A stretch of DNA of 56,646 nt from a virus: positions 1 through 56,646 of the IMG/VR virus record IMGVR_UViG_3300035092_000017. One strand, given 5' to 3'. Made by a program: the position numbers and the translations under genes. Under the pieces are notes generated by a model. That model was given only the letters and a program-made list of their open reading frames with translations. It was not told where the DNA came from and made no database searches. Positions 18,067 to 25,526 of this stretch are shown here, one piece after another. Position 1 is the stretch's first letter, and every line of letters begins with the position of its first letter.

Positions 18067-18249
18067 TTAAATCCAGTGCCAAAACAGTTTAATCATTCCG
18101 AAGATGGCCAGGGAGAGCACGATCCAGATAACGAAACTCTGCCAGAACAGGATTCGTTGTGCGCGAATCATGCGTTTTCGGAAGGTCAACGGGCGATCTG
18201 ATGCTTGCTTGCACGCCTGCTGAAGTTCATCCGTATTGTCGTTGTTCAT
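18067..18249 (-). CDS. single-pass small membrane protein, 60 aa
   Basis: ATG 18249 shares its A with the upstream TAA (TAATG). The N-terminal half is charged, then one membrane segment (about residues 35-55, SFVIWIVLSLAIFGMIKLF) and a short end HWI. Early position in a nuclease/recombination operon suggests a host-takeover role rather than lysis, but nothing is known. Confidence 0.6.
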   Translation of the reverse strand: MNNDNTDELQQACKQASDRPLTFRKRMIRAQRILFWQSFVIWIVLSLAIFGMIKLFWHWI

Positions 18250-19175
18250 TATTCTTTTCCAATCATCCAAGCTTCGGGACTTGTTAGGTTCCACCCGTTC
18301 AAAATCATCCTGCCTTCGTCATCATATCCCGGCCAGTGATTATCCACGAGGCAGCGGCAGTAGCGTTTCAGCGCCGTTAAATATTGTAATCGGCCAAGCT
18401 GAATAAATTCCTCAGAGAGAATCCGCTTGCCAACCTCCCACGGCGCGTACGATTCCTGGAGCACATGGAGAAACTCGATTCGATCCTCGCCAGTGGCCGT
18501 CACATACATATCGAGATAGAACGCCGCCTGGACATGGTAGCCGTGTTCAAATACCGCACGAGTCCATGGGAACGGACTAGCGGTATTGCATGTCTTCAGA
18601 TCAGCCAATGCCTTCCCAAATGCGCTCTTTGGCTGCGGCACAAGATCAATCAATCCCTTGACCGGAATGTTTAGCCGCGTTTCTTCGTCGAAATATTCCG
18701 CGATCACCATCACTTGCTTTTCTGAGCACGCGACCAACGCCGCGACCTGCTGATCGGCCATCAGAACGCGCACCGCATTCGATGCTTTCGCAAATACATC
18801 GGACTTAACAACGGTTTGCCCGTCTCGTTGATCGCGCCAACTCTTGCAGGCATTCGCATTCCAGTTCCACGGCTTTTCTTCGCCTTTATCATTGGTGTAT
18901 GTCTCTGGCGTGATCGCAAAGTCAGATTCAAAGGCATCCGGGGACAAGACCAAGGCGTCAATCAATGTCCCCCATTCGCTGGCTTTGGTCTCGTCTGATT
19001 CGTAACCCATCAGCCATCTATGTGGGCAGCGGTTAAATTCCATCAGATGACCGCGTGACATCGGGAATTCCTTTGACCCGCGCTTCTCGGTGTTCCGCCG
19101 GTAAACCTCTGCGGCGATGCCTGAGCCGATTACCTTGGCGTTGCTGAACGGGTTTTTAAGGCTGATTGCTTCCAT
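18249..19175 (-). CDS. PD-(D/E)XK exonuclease, RecE/Cas4-like
   Basis: Encodes 308 aa. Matches the pattern of phage-encoded exodeoxyribonuclease VIII-like proteins: an N-terminal helix with CPHRWLMG, then EWGTLIDALVLSPDAFE, then the nuclease core with PVKGLIDLVPQ (the first acidic residue) and ALADLKTC (the D-x-K pair), then HGYHVQAAFYLDMY (the following helix with Q-A-x-Y). Such enzymes resect DNA ends 5' to 3' to give single strands for annealing. The next gene is a RecA-like ATPase, so the two likely form a recombination or repair module. Confidence 0.82.
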   Translation of the reverse strand: MEAISLKNPFSNAKVIGSGIAAEVYRRNTEKRGSKEFPMSRGHLMEFNRCPHRWLMGYESDETKASEWGTLIDALVLSPDAFESDFAITPETYTNDKGEEKPWNWNANACKSWRDQRDGQTVVKSDVFAKASNAVRVLMADQQVAALVACSEKQVMVIAEYFDEETRLNIPVKGLIDLVPQPKSAFGKALADLKTCNTASPFPWTRAVFEHGYHVQAAFYLDMYVTATGEDRIEFLHVLQESYAPWEVGKRILSEEFIQLGRLQYLTALKRYCRCLVDNHWPGYDDEGRMILNGWNLTSPEAWMIGKE

Positions 19176-19176
19176 A

Positions 19177-20142
19177 TCAGGCTGTGGCCATCTCCTTGAG
19201 TTTCACTGTCGTTTTATCGATTACTTCCTTGAGTCGGTCACTGTCCAGATCCCCAAGGTTTTCGGTGTCAGCAATTATCGCCTTGTCCCAAAGGAACTGT
19301 TCAAGTTTCGGCTTTAATGCCTGCCAGTCGGCGGGCTTCATATCCTTAGTCCATCCGTGAATGCCAACGGTGAGCGTACGGAGCTTCGAGAGCAGTTCGC
19401 CCTTGCCGTTGCCATTCGCCTGCACGCCAGGACCGCCCGGAGCAGCACACCACGCGGCTAATCGTTCGCCATGGTGGATAGTGGTCATTTCATTGTTCGG
19501 CATCGCTTGGCGCAAGGCTGGGTGCGAGCATTTAGTCAATCGGAACGTGTGATCCGGCATGACCTCACCATGACAAGTAGTCTCAAAAATGAAGTCTTCC
19601 GCCTGAATTGGCGATGTGTGTTCATCCTTCACAATCTCGGTCCGCCCTTGAGCGTTCTTGCCTTGGCGCGTCTTGAACTTCGCCCGTAAGCAAATGATCC
19701 ACGGCAACGGCGATTGGAGAAGCTTCAGCATAAACTTCTGGTGTTCCAGCTTCGGTTCTCTCCAGTTGTGCAACCCAGACTTGCCGCTTTTCTGTTCGCG
19801 CTCGGTTGCCATATCGATCACCCCTCCCAAACCTTCCCATTCGTGACTACCTGAATCCAATACGCCGACCTGTGCGCCGGAGTTTTCGACAATCTTAACG
19901 GCTTCAATGTAGCGCGACGGCGAGAATGGCTCTCGCAATTCCAAGACATCATAGCCGCCCTGGATGACATCGGCGTAAAGACTGCCGCGCCCGCTCTCGG
20001 TATCGATCATCACAATCTTGCCAGTCGGCCCGACAAAGCCACGCGCCAGCAACAGCGCCGACATTGTTTTTCCGCATCCGCTCTCCGAATAGAAGCAGAT
20101 GATCGGCTTTACGCCTGTTCGAGATGCTTTATGTATTTCCAT
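19177..20142 (-). CDS. RecA-like AAA ATPase, putative Sak4-type recombinase
   Basis: Encodes 321 aa. Walker A is SGCGKTMSALLLA near residue 21; a Walker B-like strand is GAQVGVLDSGSHEWEG near residue 89. Between them is KIVMIDTESGRGSLY, as in AAA_24/Sak4 proteins, the RecA-core single-strand annealing family of phages. The C-terminal 90 residues are a helical tail (LEQFLWDKAIIAD). Paired with the RecE-like nuclease gene 2 bp downstream. I cannot separate Sak4 from other AAA_24 ATPases without a search. Confidence 0.75.
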   Translation of the reverse strand: MEIHKASRTGVKPIICFYSESGCGKTMSALLLARGFVGPTGKIVMIDTESGRGSLYADVIQGGYDVLELREPFSPSRYIEAVKIVENSGAQVGVLDSGSHEWEGLGGVIDMATEREQKSGKSGLHNWREPKLEHQKFMLKLLQSPLPWIICLRAKFKTRQGKNAQGRTEIVKDEHTSPIQAEDFIFETTCHGEVMPDHTFRLTKCSHPALRQAMPNNEMTTIHHGERLAAWCAAPGGPGVQANGNGKGELLSKLRTLTVGIHGWTKDMKPADWQALKPKLEQFLWDKAIIADTENLGDLDSDRLKEVIDKTTVKLKEMATA

Positions 20143-20410
20143 TGTCTTCTCTTTCTGTCATCCGTTCCAAATTATTCGCTTGGCAATGCGCCTGTTCCGC
20201 CAGTGAATTGTAATAATCTGCCTTCGCCCGTAGCGTCTCAATCTCTTTGCGGATCTCGTTTCGCACCTGCTCACGGCGCAGATTCAACGCTAGTTGATCC
20301 ATCTCCGCATCATGCAACTTGCGTCCAACCCGATCGTACTCATCCATAATCCGTAATTCCGCCAAGCCCGATGGACCCGGAATAAGTTTGTAGCTCATTG
20401 CGGTTATCAT
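20129..20410 (-). CDS. coiled-coil protein, 93 aa
   Basis: Charged helical protein (LALNLRREQVRNEIRKEIET), likely a coiled coil, with an N-terminal extension around LIPGPSGLAELRIMDEYD. ATG 20410 overlaps the previous stop (ATGA); a second ATG at 20398 is also possible. Overlaps the ATPase gene by 14 bp. Might assist the recombination pair; function unknown. Confidence 0.65.
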   Translation of the reverse strand: MITAMSYKLIPGPSGLAELRIMDEYDRVGRKLHDAEMDQLALNLRREQVRNEIRKEIETLRAKADYYNSLAEQAHCQANNLERMTEREDNGNT

Positions 20411-20586
20411 GCGGCCTCCTTTCCTTCGGCGCGGGAGATGGCCTTGATCAACTGCTCCTTTTCGCTTCGTGCCGAACAGTTGCCGTCAATGTTCCGATAG
20501 CTGTAAAGGCCATCCAAAGCAGCCTTGCACGCCGCCAGCAGCATCTCTCGATGTTCAAGCAGCGTATCAATTTCTTCCTGTGTCAT
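20407..20586 (-). CDS. small helical phage protein, 59 aa
   Basis: Begins MTQEEIDTLLEHREMLLAAC. The segment LLAACKAALDGL is a motif common in short phage early proteins. It is a paralogue of the next gene upstream (LLAACKVALDC and a matching C-terminal helix), so the pair arose by tandem duplication. Both ends overlap neighbours by 4 bp. Confidence 0.7.
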   Translation of the reverse strand: MTQEEIDTLLEHREMLLAACKAALDGLYSYRNIDGNCSARSEKEQLIKAISRAEGKEAA

Positions 20587-20876
20587 GCGGCCCCCTTTTC
20601 AGCTTTCTTGATCGCCGCCTCTAATTGGATGATGGCCCGATCGCTCTTGGTATCATCCCCGGTTGGCGTGATGCAATCCAAAGCGACCTTGCACGCCGCC
20701 AGCAAATCATCGTGGCTGTTAGCCGCATGAACCAAAAGGCGTGCAATCTTGAACTTTTGATTTTCTGATACCGCCTCAATTGTCGCGACGCGCCCCAAGC
20801 CGTCATCAGCGCAAATGTAGACATCTTTAGGAACCCGATCCCCATCTGATTCAACGTAAAATTTAGGACTGTTCAT
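20583..20876 (-). CDS. small phage protein, 97 aa, paralogue of the next gene
   Basis: The N-terminal half is beta-like (PKFYVESDGDRVPKDVYICA), with a C-terminal helical half sharing LLAACKVALDC and AAIKKAEKGAA with the 59-aa gene at 20407. The start follows an A/T-rich stretch and a GC-rich hairpin at 20891-20910. Function unknown. Confidence 0.7.
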   Translation of the reverse strand: MNSPKFYVESDGDRVPKDVYICADDGLGRVATIEAVSENQKFKIARLLVHAANSHDDLLAACKVALDCITPTGDDTKSDRAIIQLEAAIKKAEKGAA

Positions 20877-20890
20877 AAAATAAATTCAGT

Positions 20891-20910
20891 GGCCGGATTA
20901 CGCGCCGGCC
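20891..20910 (-). promoter_or_regulatory. GC-rich hairpin before the 20876 gene
   Basis: GGCCGG (20891-20896) pairs with CCGGCC (20905-20910) over an 8-nt loop; on the leftward strand an A/U-rich stretch follows, then ATG 20876. It sits in the only gap (20877-20954) of this part of the operon and may attenuate transcription or protect the downstream message. Confidence 0.5.
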
Positions 20911-20954
20911 CGCGTTTCTTGACGGATCGCAACCCTACGACCCGCCAGAGTGGT

Positions 20955-21590
20955 TTAGGCCGTTACCAGTTCAGGCTTGCCGCTCCAATAGTTGGGCTTG
21001 GTGTAGCCATCAATGATCCGCTGCGCGATGGTGGTGTAAAAAGTCCGATTGTGATCGGATTGGTTGCTCGTCGCCAGCTTCTCCAATGCTTCGAGCACCT
21101 GCTTGCAGTCGTCTAATCTTTCCTGACGATAAAGCGCCCCGCAATCGCCGCACCGGAGCACCAGCTTTAACTGGCCATCTTTCAACCGCTGTGAATGAAT
21201 GTAAACCGGCCCGCAATAACCGTTGTACGCGAATTTCAGCCCGGATGCTTTGCCTTCCTTACTACGTGGGCATGGAGTGGAAAGCAGAATCCCGCCCGAC
21301 TGTGGATAGTTCCGGGTAAACTGCAAGCTGTTGTGATCGATGTCTTCAGGCACGTCTACACCGTAAAGCCCAAAGCCATAATCGTAGTTATCGAATGCCC
21401 CTGGCTTAATTCCATCCTCCTGCGGGAATGGAAAGCGAAAGCGAATGCTGCCGGCCTCGCTTGCCGATTGTGGATTTACCGACCCGCTCTCTGGTTTAAT
21501 CAGATGCACTTGATCTGCTCGTAAGTAATACATCTGCTCACAGGTTCCGATCTTGATGCTCTGCCCATTGTATGTTGCGTATTCGCCCAT
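20955..21590 (-). CDS. unknown 211-aa early protein with zinc-ribbon-like pair
   Basis: The N-terminal 60 residues are beta-rich (YATYNGQSIKIGTCEQMYYL), the middle has FRFPFPQEDG and YDYGFGLYGVDVPED, and the C-terminal part has LRCGDCGALYRQERL (one CxxC) and a helix. The opening phrase resembles a family in which a 'YNG..IKIGTCE.MYYLR' strand starts the protein; I recall such proteins in phage early regions but cannot name one. Confidence 0.68.
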   Translation of the reverse strand: MGEYATYNGQSIKIGTCEQMYYLRADQVHLIKPESGSVNPQSASEAGSIRFRFPFPQEDGIKPGAFDNYDYGFGLYGVDVPEDIDHNSLQFTRNYPQSGGILLSTPCPRSKEGKASGLKFAYNGYCGPVYIHSQRLKDGQLKLVLRCGDCGALYRQERLDDCKQVLEALEKLATSNQSDHNRTFYTTIAQRIIDGYTKPNYWSGKPELVTA

Positions 21591-21843
21591 AACATTTAAG
21601 CGCGGATCGCGTCGGGGTTGTGGGTCGGTTGCGCTTCAATGAAGCCCTCAGCCTTGCGAGCATCGTACCAATGCTGTCCCCAGTTGATACACTCGCCAAG
21701 GGTGCCTTTGTGAATCTGCACGACTGATCCCATTTTGGACACTGTTGTCTGGAAAGTGTCCGGGCCAGTTTGCCACAGTTCGATTCGAGCGTTTTATCAG
21801 ACACCGTTACGGCGCTGAAATACTCGTTTTTAGTTGCTTCCAT
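21538..21843 (-). CDS. 101-aa open frame, 5' half plausible; possible frameshift
   Basis: The first 37 residues look coding (MEATKNEYFSAVTVSDKTLE) and no other frame is open there. The remainder reads unnaturally (Arg/Thr/Ser-rich) and overlaps a better frame (21596-21733). One extra A in the AAAA run at 21733-21736 would fuse the good halves into an 82-residue protein. Either a real frameshift, a sequencing error, or two overlapping genes. Confidence 0.35.
   Translation of the reverse strand: MEATKNEYFSAVTVSDKTLESNCGKLARTLSRQQCPKWDQSCRFTKAPLASVSTGDSIGTMLARLRASLKRNRPTTPTRSALKCYGRIRNIQWAEHQDRNL
21596..21733 (-). CDS. 45-aa protein or C-terminal part of a frameshifted gene
   Basis: Reads MGSVVQIHKGTLGECINW, then GQHWYDARKAEGFIEAQP, with normal composition, and ends 6 bp before the ATG of the 211-aa gene. 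May be an independent small gene or the C-terminus of the product that starts at 21843 (see that entry). Function unknown. Confidence 0.5.
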   Translation of the reverse strand: MGSVVQIHKGTLGECINWGQHWYDARKAEGFIEAQPTHNPDAIRA

Positions 21844-21914
21844 ATTCCGTCAAGAAGGCGTTTATCCGCCCATAATCTCCAGTTGATTCGCGCTGGAGAG
21901 CACCGCGAAAATGT

Positions 21915-22145
21915 TCAGCAAGTTCGATCTGGTTTCACGTAGACGAACCTTTGCCGATGGTAACATTTCGGCAGCAACTTTGCTTTTTGATTCCAAGGTG
22001 GGCGCTGATCTATGCTGACTTCCTTCCGCATCGTAAGCTCCATTGCGTCTAGCGACCAGCATCGACCCGTTGTTGAATTGCCGCCGTGATTATAGAAATC
22101 ATCATGACACCCGGCACAGTGTTTTAATTTCTGTTGTTCTGTCAT
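21915..22145 (-). CDS. conserved small phage protein with Cys/His motif, 76 aa
   Basis: Start at ATG 22145 (MTEQQKLKHCAGCHDDFYNH). The CxxC plus FYNHGGNSTTGRCWSLDAM and PPWNQKAK with a final CYH matches a small-protein family I recognise from many phages, usually beside replication genes and of unknown function. A zinc site is likely from CAGC and the later Cys/His. Confidence 0.75.
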   Translation of the reverse strand: MTEQQKLKHCAGCHDDFYNHGGNSTTGRCWSLDAMELTMRKEVSIDQRPPWNQKAKLLPKCYHRQRFVYVKPDRTC

Positions 22146-22149
22146 AAAT

Positions 22150-22506
22150 TCATATCTCGTATTCTGGTGAATCTGTTGCGCCACAAAGAGCCTCAATAAT
22201 CGTTTCCATCGTGTTGCGGTTCCCTTCGATGTTCGCATTGTACCAGTCGCGCAATTGTTCCTTGGGCATGTTCTCCAACTCGTTGCGCCGATCACCTTTA
22301 ATGATTAGGCAGTCCCGATCCTTCCATGTTAGAGGACGGTCTTTGACCTCATGTATAAACACAATAGCTGTTTCCCATTCCATCCACCCGAAACCCGTCA
22401 GGCGATGCAAAACGGAAACCCAACACTTCGGATCAATGCGTCGAATCCATCGCTCCCCGCCGTTTTCTTCATTGAAATCGTCTTTGATTCTCTCGAAATG
22501 ATTCAT
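22150..22506 (-). CDS. unknown 118-aa early protein
   Basis: Mixed alpha/beta and Trp-rich (KCWVSVLHRLTGFGWMEWET), with an acidic helix and LIIKGDRRNELENMPKEQLRDW. Overlaps the upstream gene by 4 bp. The spacing to the next gene is short, so it is part of the operon. No family recognised. Confidence 0.68.
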   Translation of the reverse strand: MNHFERIKDDFNEENGGERWIRRIDPKCWVSVLHRLTGFGWMEWETAIVFIHEVKDRPLTWKDRDCLIIKGDRRNELENMPKEQLRDWYNANIEGNRNTMETIIEALCGATDSPEYEI

Positions 22507-22850
22507 TGCCCGCCCTCCGCTATGGGCATCTTTTCATCCTGGCCACTTGGCGCTAGCGGCGGAACCGCACCTAAACGAGCGGGCAAATGCTTCGCGCAAA
22601 ACTGACTATCGACTGCGACGTTGGAACATTGCGTAGGGCCACGCTGCCACCATTGCGGCTTAATGATCGCCTTGCACTGGCCTGCAACTCTTTCCGGCAA
22701 TCGCCACCAAATTAAATCATCTAATGTCAAGGGAACTGTCAAAATGCGATACGCTCCACAAATCCGGCACCATTGAATTGCGCGACGCGGCCAATCACCT
22801 TCGCAAATGTCAGCGGTCACGCTTTCGGGGGGATGTTTGCAGAGTTTCAT
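22503..22850 (-). CDS. Cys-rich early protein, 115 aa
   Basis: Carries Cys/His in two clusters: KLCKHPPESV plus WCRICGAYR near the N-terminus (a likely zinc site), and QCKAIIKPQWWQRGPTQCSN with FCAKHLP later. The layout resembles phage proteins that carry two small zinc fingers. Coupled by ATGA to both neighbours. Function unknown. Confidence 0.68.
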   Translation of the reverse strand: MKLCKHPPESVTADICEGDWPRRAIQWCRICGAYRILTVPLTLDDLIWWRLPERVAGQCKAIIKPQWWQRGPTQCSNVAVDSQFCAKHLPARLGAVPPLAPSGQDEKMPIAEGGQ

Positions 22851-23053
22851 TGTGCTTTGATTTTGGCTTGCGGTTCAACTTCAAGCCAAGCCGGGCCGAT
22901 AGTCGCTGCACCGCGCTTGATTGTGATCTTCGTTCCATCAGCCAACCAAACGCAAGTATCGCTGCTCCTTGTGACACAACCTGAAGGATGGCGACAGACT
23001 TGTAAGGATTTTGGCTCAAAACCATTAAAGAATTTTCGCTGTTCTTTTGTCAT
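22847..23053 (-). CDS. unknown 68-aa early protein
   Basis: Short beta-rich product with VCRHPSGCVTRSSDTCVWLA. Four-base overlaps on both sides. Too short for a functional call. Confidence 0.62.
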   Translation of the reverse strand: MTKEQRKFFNGFEPKSLQVCRHPSGCVTRSSDTCVWLADGTKITIKRGAATIGPAWLEVEPQAKIKAQ

Positions 23054-23235
23054 ACTCGTTTCACAGTTGCCGCAAAATCCGGCTTGGTGTTCTCGTCAAT
23101 TTCCGCAACCCTCAATCGTTCAAACCCGTTAGCTTTCGCCCATTCACTAGCGGCAGGGATGCGCGATTCTACTTCAGTGATCAATTCCTCTTGCCAGTCT
23201 TCGGCACCTTTACGAACTGCAAATAGTATTTTCAT
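23050..23235 (-). CDS. unknown 61-aa early protein
   Basis: Start set at ATG 23235 (MKILFAVRKGAEDWQEELIT); an ATG three codons upstream is also possible. An alpha/beta pattern with FERLRVAEIDENTKPDF suggests a small globular fold. Part of the coupled operon. Confidence 0.62.
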   Translation of the reverse strand: MKILFAVRKGAEDWQEELITEVESRIPAASEWAKANGFERLRVAEIDENTKPDFAATVKRV

Positions 23236-23269
23236 CTGCCCCAATCATCACTCAACCGTTGCACGTTGT

Positions 23270-23497
23270 CTACTCTTTTCTTCGGGCTTTTGCACTTTGT
23301 TGTTTCTCTAATATTCGCAGGTGCAATTCATTAGCGCGTTTAATGGCTCGTTTTGCTGATCGGATCTTGTTGGTAACGGCTGCAAGTGCCTGATAATGCT
23401 GCTTAGAACGCGCCTTGCTCTTGCCGGTGCCTCGCCGCCCTAGTTCACTCATCACGCGCTTGATCTCCTGGTCCGTGACTTCGATTGCTTCACTCAT
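23270..23497 (-). CDS. basic helical protein, 75 aa
   Basis: The N-terminal acidic helix (EVTDQEIKRVMSELGRRGTG) is followed by a strongly basic helix (NKIRSAKRAIKRANELHLRI), ending KARRKE. Nucleic-acid binding is likely from charge. Overlaps a possible upstream small gene by 8 bp. Confidence 0.65.
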   Translation of the reverse strand: MSEAIEVTDQEIKRVMSELGRRGTGKSKARSKQHYQALAAVTNKIRSAKRAIKRANELHLRILEKQQSAKARRKE

Positions 23498-23666
23498 GGG
23501 ATGACCTTAGCACAACGGCTGCACGCATAGCAAGCAAAAACCCCTCCGCCTTGCGAGCAGAGGGGGTGAGGGTCGCGTGTTTGGTGCGGGATGCGTCCCC
23601 CCGCATCAATTGCCAAAGGCGCTTCCAATCGTCTTCAGTGGGCTGGCCATAATTAGTAACAGGCAT
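23490..23666 (-). CDS. possible 58-aa gene overlapping a terminator-like hairpin
   Basis: Reads MPVTNYGQPTEDDWKRLWQL and has natural composition over its first 30 residues; it ends just inside the next gene. Its second half contains the GC-rich hairpin and U-tract at 23536-23565, which would be unusual inside a real gene, so it may instead be chance or a gene ending in a terminator. Confidence 0.4.
   Translation of the reverse strand: MPVTNYGQPTEDDWKRLWQLMRGDASRTKHATLTPSARKAEGFLLAMRAAVVLRSSHE
23536..23565 (-). terminator. Rho-independent terminator-like hairpin, leftward
   Basis: On the leftward strand CCCCTCTGC and GCGGAGGGG (one G-U pair) form a 9-bp stem over a 7-nt loop, followed by TTTTT. 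It lies in the middle of the long leftward operon, so it may attenuate transcription of the distal genes (23497 to 16850). Confidence 0.7.
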
Positions 23667-23692
23667 GCCGTAGTTAATACCTTTGCGCTCAT
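23606..23692 (-). CDS. possible 28-aa hydrophobic peptide with strong RBS
   Basis: Preceded by GGAGGTGA 7 nt upstream of ATG 23692, the best Shine-Dalgarno seen in this operon. The product MSAKVLTTACLLLIMASPLK is one hydrophobic stretch plus a short tail. It overlaps the 58-aa frame (23490-23666) in another frame; only one of the two is likely real, and the RBS favours this one. Confidence 0.42.
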   Translation of the reverse strand: MSAKVLTTACLLLIMASPLKTIGSAFGN

Positions 23693-23699
23693 GTACACA

Positions 23700-23810
23700 T
23701 CACCTCCGATCTGTCACATGAATAAGCATCCACAAGATGCCCAAATGATAAACTGCCCACGCAGTAAGCAGCACGATCCAGAAGCCAACCTTGAGAACTT
23801 TAGTGCTCAT
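23700..23810 (-). CDS. 36-aa single-pass membrane peptide
   Basis: Reads MSTKVLKVGFWIVLLTAWAV plus a further hydrophobic stretch (YHLGILWMLIHV), ending TDRR. The start overlaps the upstream stop (ATGA). Small early membrane peptides are common in phages. Function unknown. Confidence 0.55.
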   Translation of the reverse strand: MSTKVLKVGFWIVLLTAWAVYHLGILWMLIHVTDRR

Positions 23811-24193
23811 TCATTTGAATCTTCGCAACGTGTCCCATTGCTTAGATGCCATTCGCTGGATTCAAAATAAGGAGCAGGTCGCTCTCCCCCCCGCGTATCA
23901 GCGTTTGGCGGTTTGTTTTCGCGCTCGGCAGTTTCGTCCCGGACCAGGGCATTCCATGACGACCCCCACGGCACGAATAAACTTCGGCGGATTATGCCGA
24001 TATTCTTCGAAGTGATGGTCTGCTGATCGAGCCAACTCCTTAGTTCCAACGCCAATTGACCGCCATAGGCGCTATGACCCGAAACTTGGTTTTCAGCATG
24101 GACGGCGCGGCGTTTCCAGTATCGCATGCAATCAGCACGTATATGGCTTATTTCGTGATCGCCGCCGCATTCGTCGCAACGTAATTTGTTCAT
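23807..24193 (-). CDS. unknown 128-aa early protein with zinc-finger start
   Basis: Start at ATG 24193 (MNKLRCDECGGDHEISHIRA), with CxxC, His and a later Cys giving an N-terminal zinc-binding knuckle. The C-terminal half is charged and less ordered (NADTRGGERPAPYFES). Coupled by 4 bp to the membrane peptide. Function unknown. Confidence 0.6.
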   Translation of the reverse strand: MNKLRCDECGGDHEISHIRADCMRYWKRRAVHAENQVSGHSAYGGQLALELRSWLDQQTITSKNIGIIRRSLFVPWGSSWNALVRDETAERENKPPNADTRGGERPAPYFESSEWHLSNGTRCEDSNE

Positions 24194-24203
24194 GCGTTTG
24201 CCT

Positions 24204-24401
24204 TTAATACTGGATGCCTCGCGCATGCCATTTCGGCCATTGATTGCCTTTTTTGTTTCGCTTTTCGGCAAGCTTCCAGGCGATTTCTCTGGCTGTTTCA
24301 ACGGGGGCAGATTGTAAGACAAACCAAGGCGACATCGCATCATCTTTTTGCATAATGGCCGTCATCGCAACTTCTTTGCCTTCAGGTAGTGATTCGTTCA
24401 T
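24204..24401 (-). CDS. unknown 65-aa early protein
   Basis: ATG 24401 overlaps the previous stop (TATGA), which decides the start. Contains PWFVLQSAPVETAREIAWKL, a short strand plus a helix. The C-terminal end is basic. No family recognised. Confidence 0.6.
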   Translation of the reverse strand: MNESLPEGKEVAMTAIMQKDDAMSPWFVLQSAPVETAREIAWKLAEKRNKKGNQWPKWHARGIQY

Positions 24402-24667
24402 AACATTTTGCATGTTGTTTCCAGCCCAGTGTCTTCGTTCCACAGGATGCAATAGCGCATGTCCTTGAGATATTCTCTTACGTGGCCACGGACCACCGGT
24501 TTGAGTTGAGTTAGAATCCCATCGGGCATTTTCTCCACTAACTCATTTAGCTTGGGTTTGCCCAGTCGGATCTGCCCGCTGGCTACCGTTGCGGTCATCG
24601 TGCCAATCGGTTCGACCTGGTTATGATGGAATAGCTTCCATCGAAGCGTAAGAAGGATTGTCATCAT
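24398..24667 (-). CDS. unknown 89-aa early protein
   Basis: Begins MMTILLTLRWKLFHHNQVEP; the middle is KLNELVEKMPDGILTQLKPV. Two adjacent ATGs (24667, 24664) overlap the upstream stop. Probably a small alpha/beta fold. Function unknown. Confidence 0.62.
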   Translation of the reverse strand: MMTILLTLRWKLFHHNQVEPIGTMTATVASGQIRLGKPKLNELVEKMPDGILTQLKPVVRGHVREYLKDMRYCILWNEDTGLETTCKML

Positions 24668-25077
24668 ATTGTTTCCTCCTTGGGGTTAATTCGTTCCATC
24701 GCCAAAGCGTAAGCAAATTCTTTGACTCGCTGTTCAAATGCTTCTGGGTCCGCGTTGATATACTTCAACGCACCGCTGGCGCTCATGTTGGCCAGCAATG
24801 GATCGCCAACCTTGCCAGTTAAACCGCGTTGAGCACACCATTGCGCGGCTCCGTCGTATTCCGTTAGCAACTCAGCAGGGAGTTGATCGCCGTCGTAGTA
24901 ACTTTTGGGGTATGGCAAAGCGAAACTAAACTTTTCGATCGTCCGATTCAGGTAATCGAGTTGCGCCGAAAAGATGTTGGCATCATCATACCGGCAATCG
25001 TCCAAAGCTCGTTCTAGGCAAAGCTTTTTGAAGTCGCGCCTGAAAATCAGTTGTTGCAATCTAACTCGATTAGTCAT
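24664..25077 (-). CDS. unknown 137-aa early protein
   Basis: Helical, with RRDFKKLCLERALDDCRYDD and AQLDYLNRTIEKFSFALPYP. Second gene of the leftward early operon, overlapping the first by 8 bp. Function unknown. Confidence 0.65.
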   Translation of the reverse strand: MTNRVRLQQLIFRRDFKKLCLERALDDCRYDDANIFSAQLDYLNRTIEKFSFALPYPKSYYDGDQLPAELLTEYDGAAQWCAQRGLTGKVGDPLLANMSASGALKYINADPEAFEQRVKEFAYALAMERINPKEETI

Positions 25078-25363
25078 TTTTCACCTGCCCTTCCTGTTTG
25101 GCATCAATGGCGACTCCGAAGCTTTCAATTGTGCGCGGTTCAAGGGCTTCGGCAGCCAGGCGGCGCATTGCGCGAATCGGACTGCCGAAAGTTTGTCTTG
25201 CAACTAACGGAGCGTTCCCATGTAGGCAGTTCTCCGTAATCTCTAATATCTGCGTCAGAGCAATCTTGAATCGGTCGCGCTCACCAATTAGACCAACAGC
25301 CGCGGCGTATGACTTAACACAGGTCTCAATAAACTCTGCGTTTGCCTCATTTGTTCCACTCAT
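25070..25363 (-). CDS. first gene of the leftward early operon, 97 aa
   Basis: Helical protein (NAEFIETCVKSYAAAVGLIG, ERDRFKIALTQILEITENCL). Preceded by the structured leader 25382-25442 and an AAAGG Shine-Dalgarno about 9 nt upstream of its ATG. Its position makes it the most highly expressed early gene. Function unknown. Confidence 0.65.
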   Translation of the reverse strand: MSGTNEANAEFIETCVKSYAAAVGLIGERDRFKIALTQILEITENCLHGNAPLVARQTFGSPIRAMRRLAAEALEPRTIESFGVAIDAKQEGQVKND

Positions 25364-25381
25364 ACCATTAACCTTTCACAA

Positions 25382-25442
25382 ATCCCCGGACCTGTGCGGA
25401 GGTTAAGCCGTCGCGTGATTGCTCAACGCGAAGTCCGGGGAT
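25382..25442 (-). promoter_or_regulatory. structured 5' leader, copy A (covaries with copy B)
   Basis: ATCCCCGGAC (25382-25391) pairs with GTCCGGGGAT (25433-25442), 10 bp. Inside are CGCGT/ACGCG and ACCT/AGGT hairpins (leftward strand), so the leader is a branched structure just before the ribosome site of the 25363 gene. The equivalent stem at 27363-27435 keeps its pairing while three of eight base pairs differ on both sides, which is direct evidence that the RNA fold matters. Confidence 0.75.
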
Positions 25443-25526
25443 AAATAAGTTTCGGTAAACCGCTTTCACACCTGATACAAACCATATCGGCGCCCAAATG
25501 GAAAGACATTATCGCTCATGCCGAAA

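Noticed and set aside
21862-22062. Small leftward gene of 66 aa
   Set aside because: It is overlapped by the better supported 76-aa family member at 21915-22145 in another frame.
23577-23870. Rightward 97-aa frame
   Set aside because: It opposes the leftward operon, has poor composition and covers better small leftward frames and a terminator hairpin.
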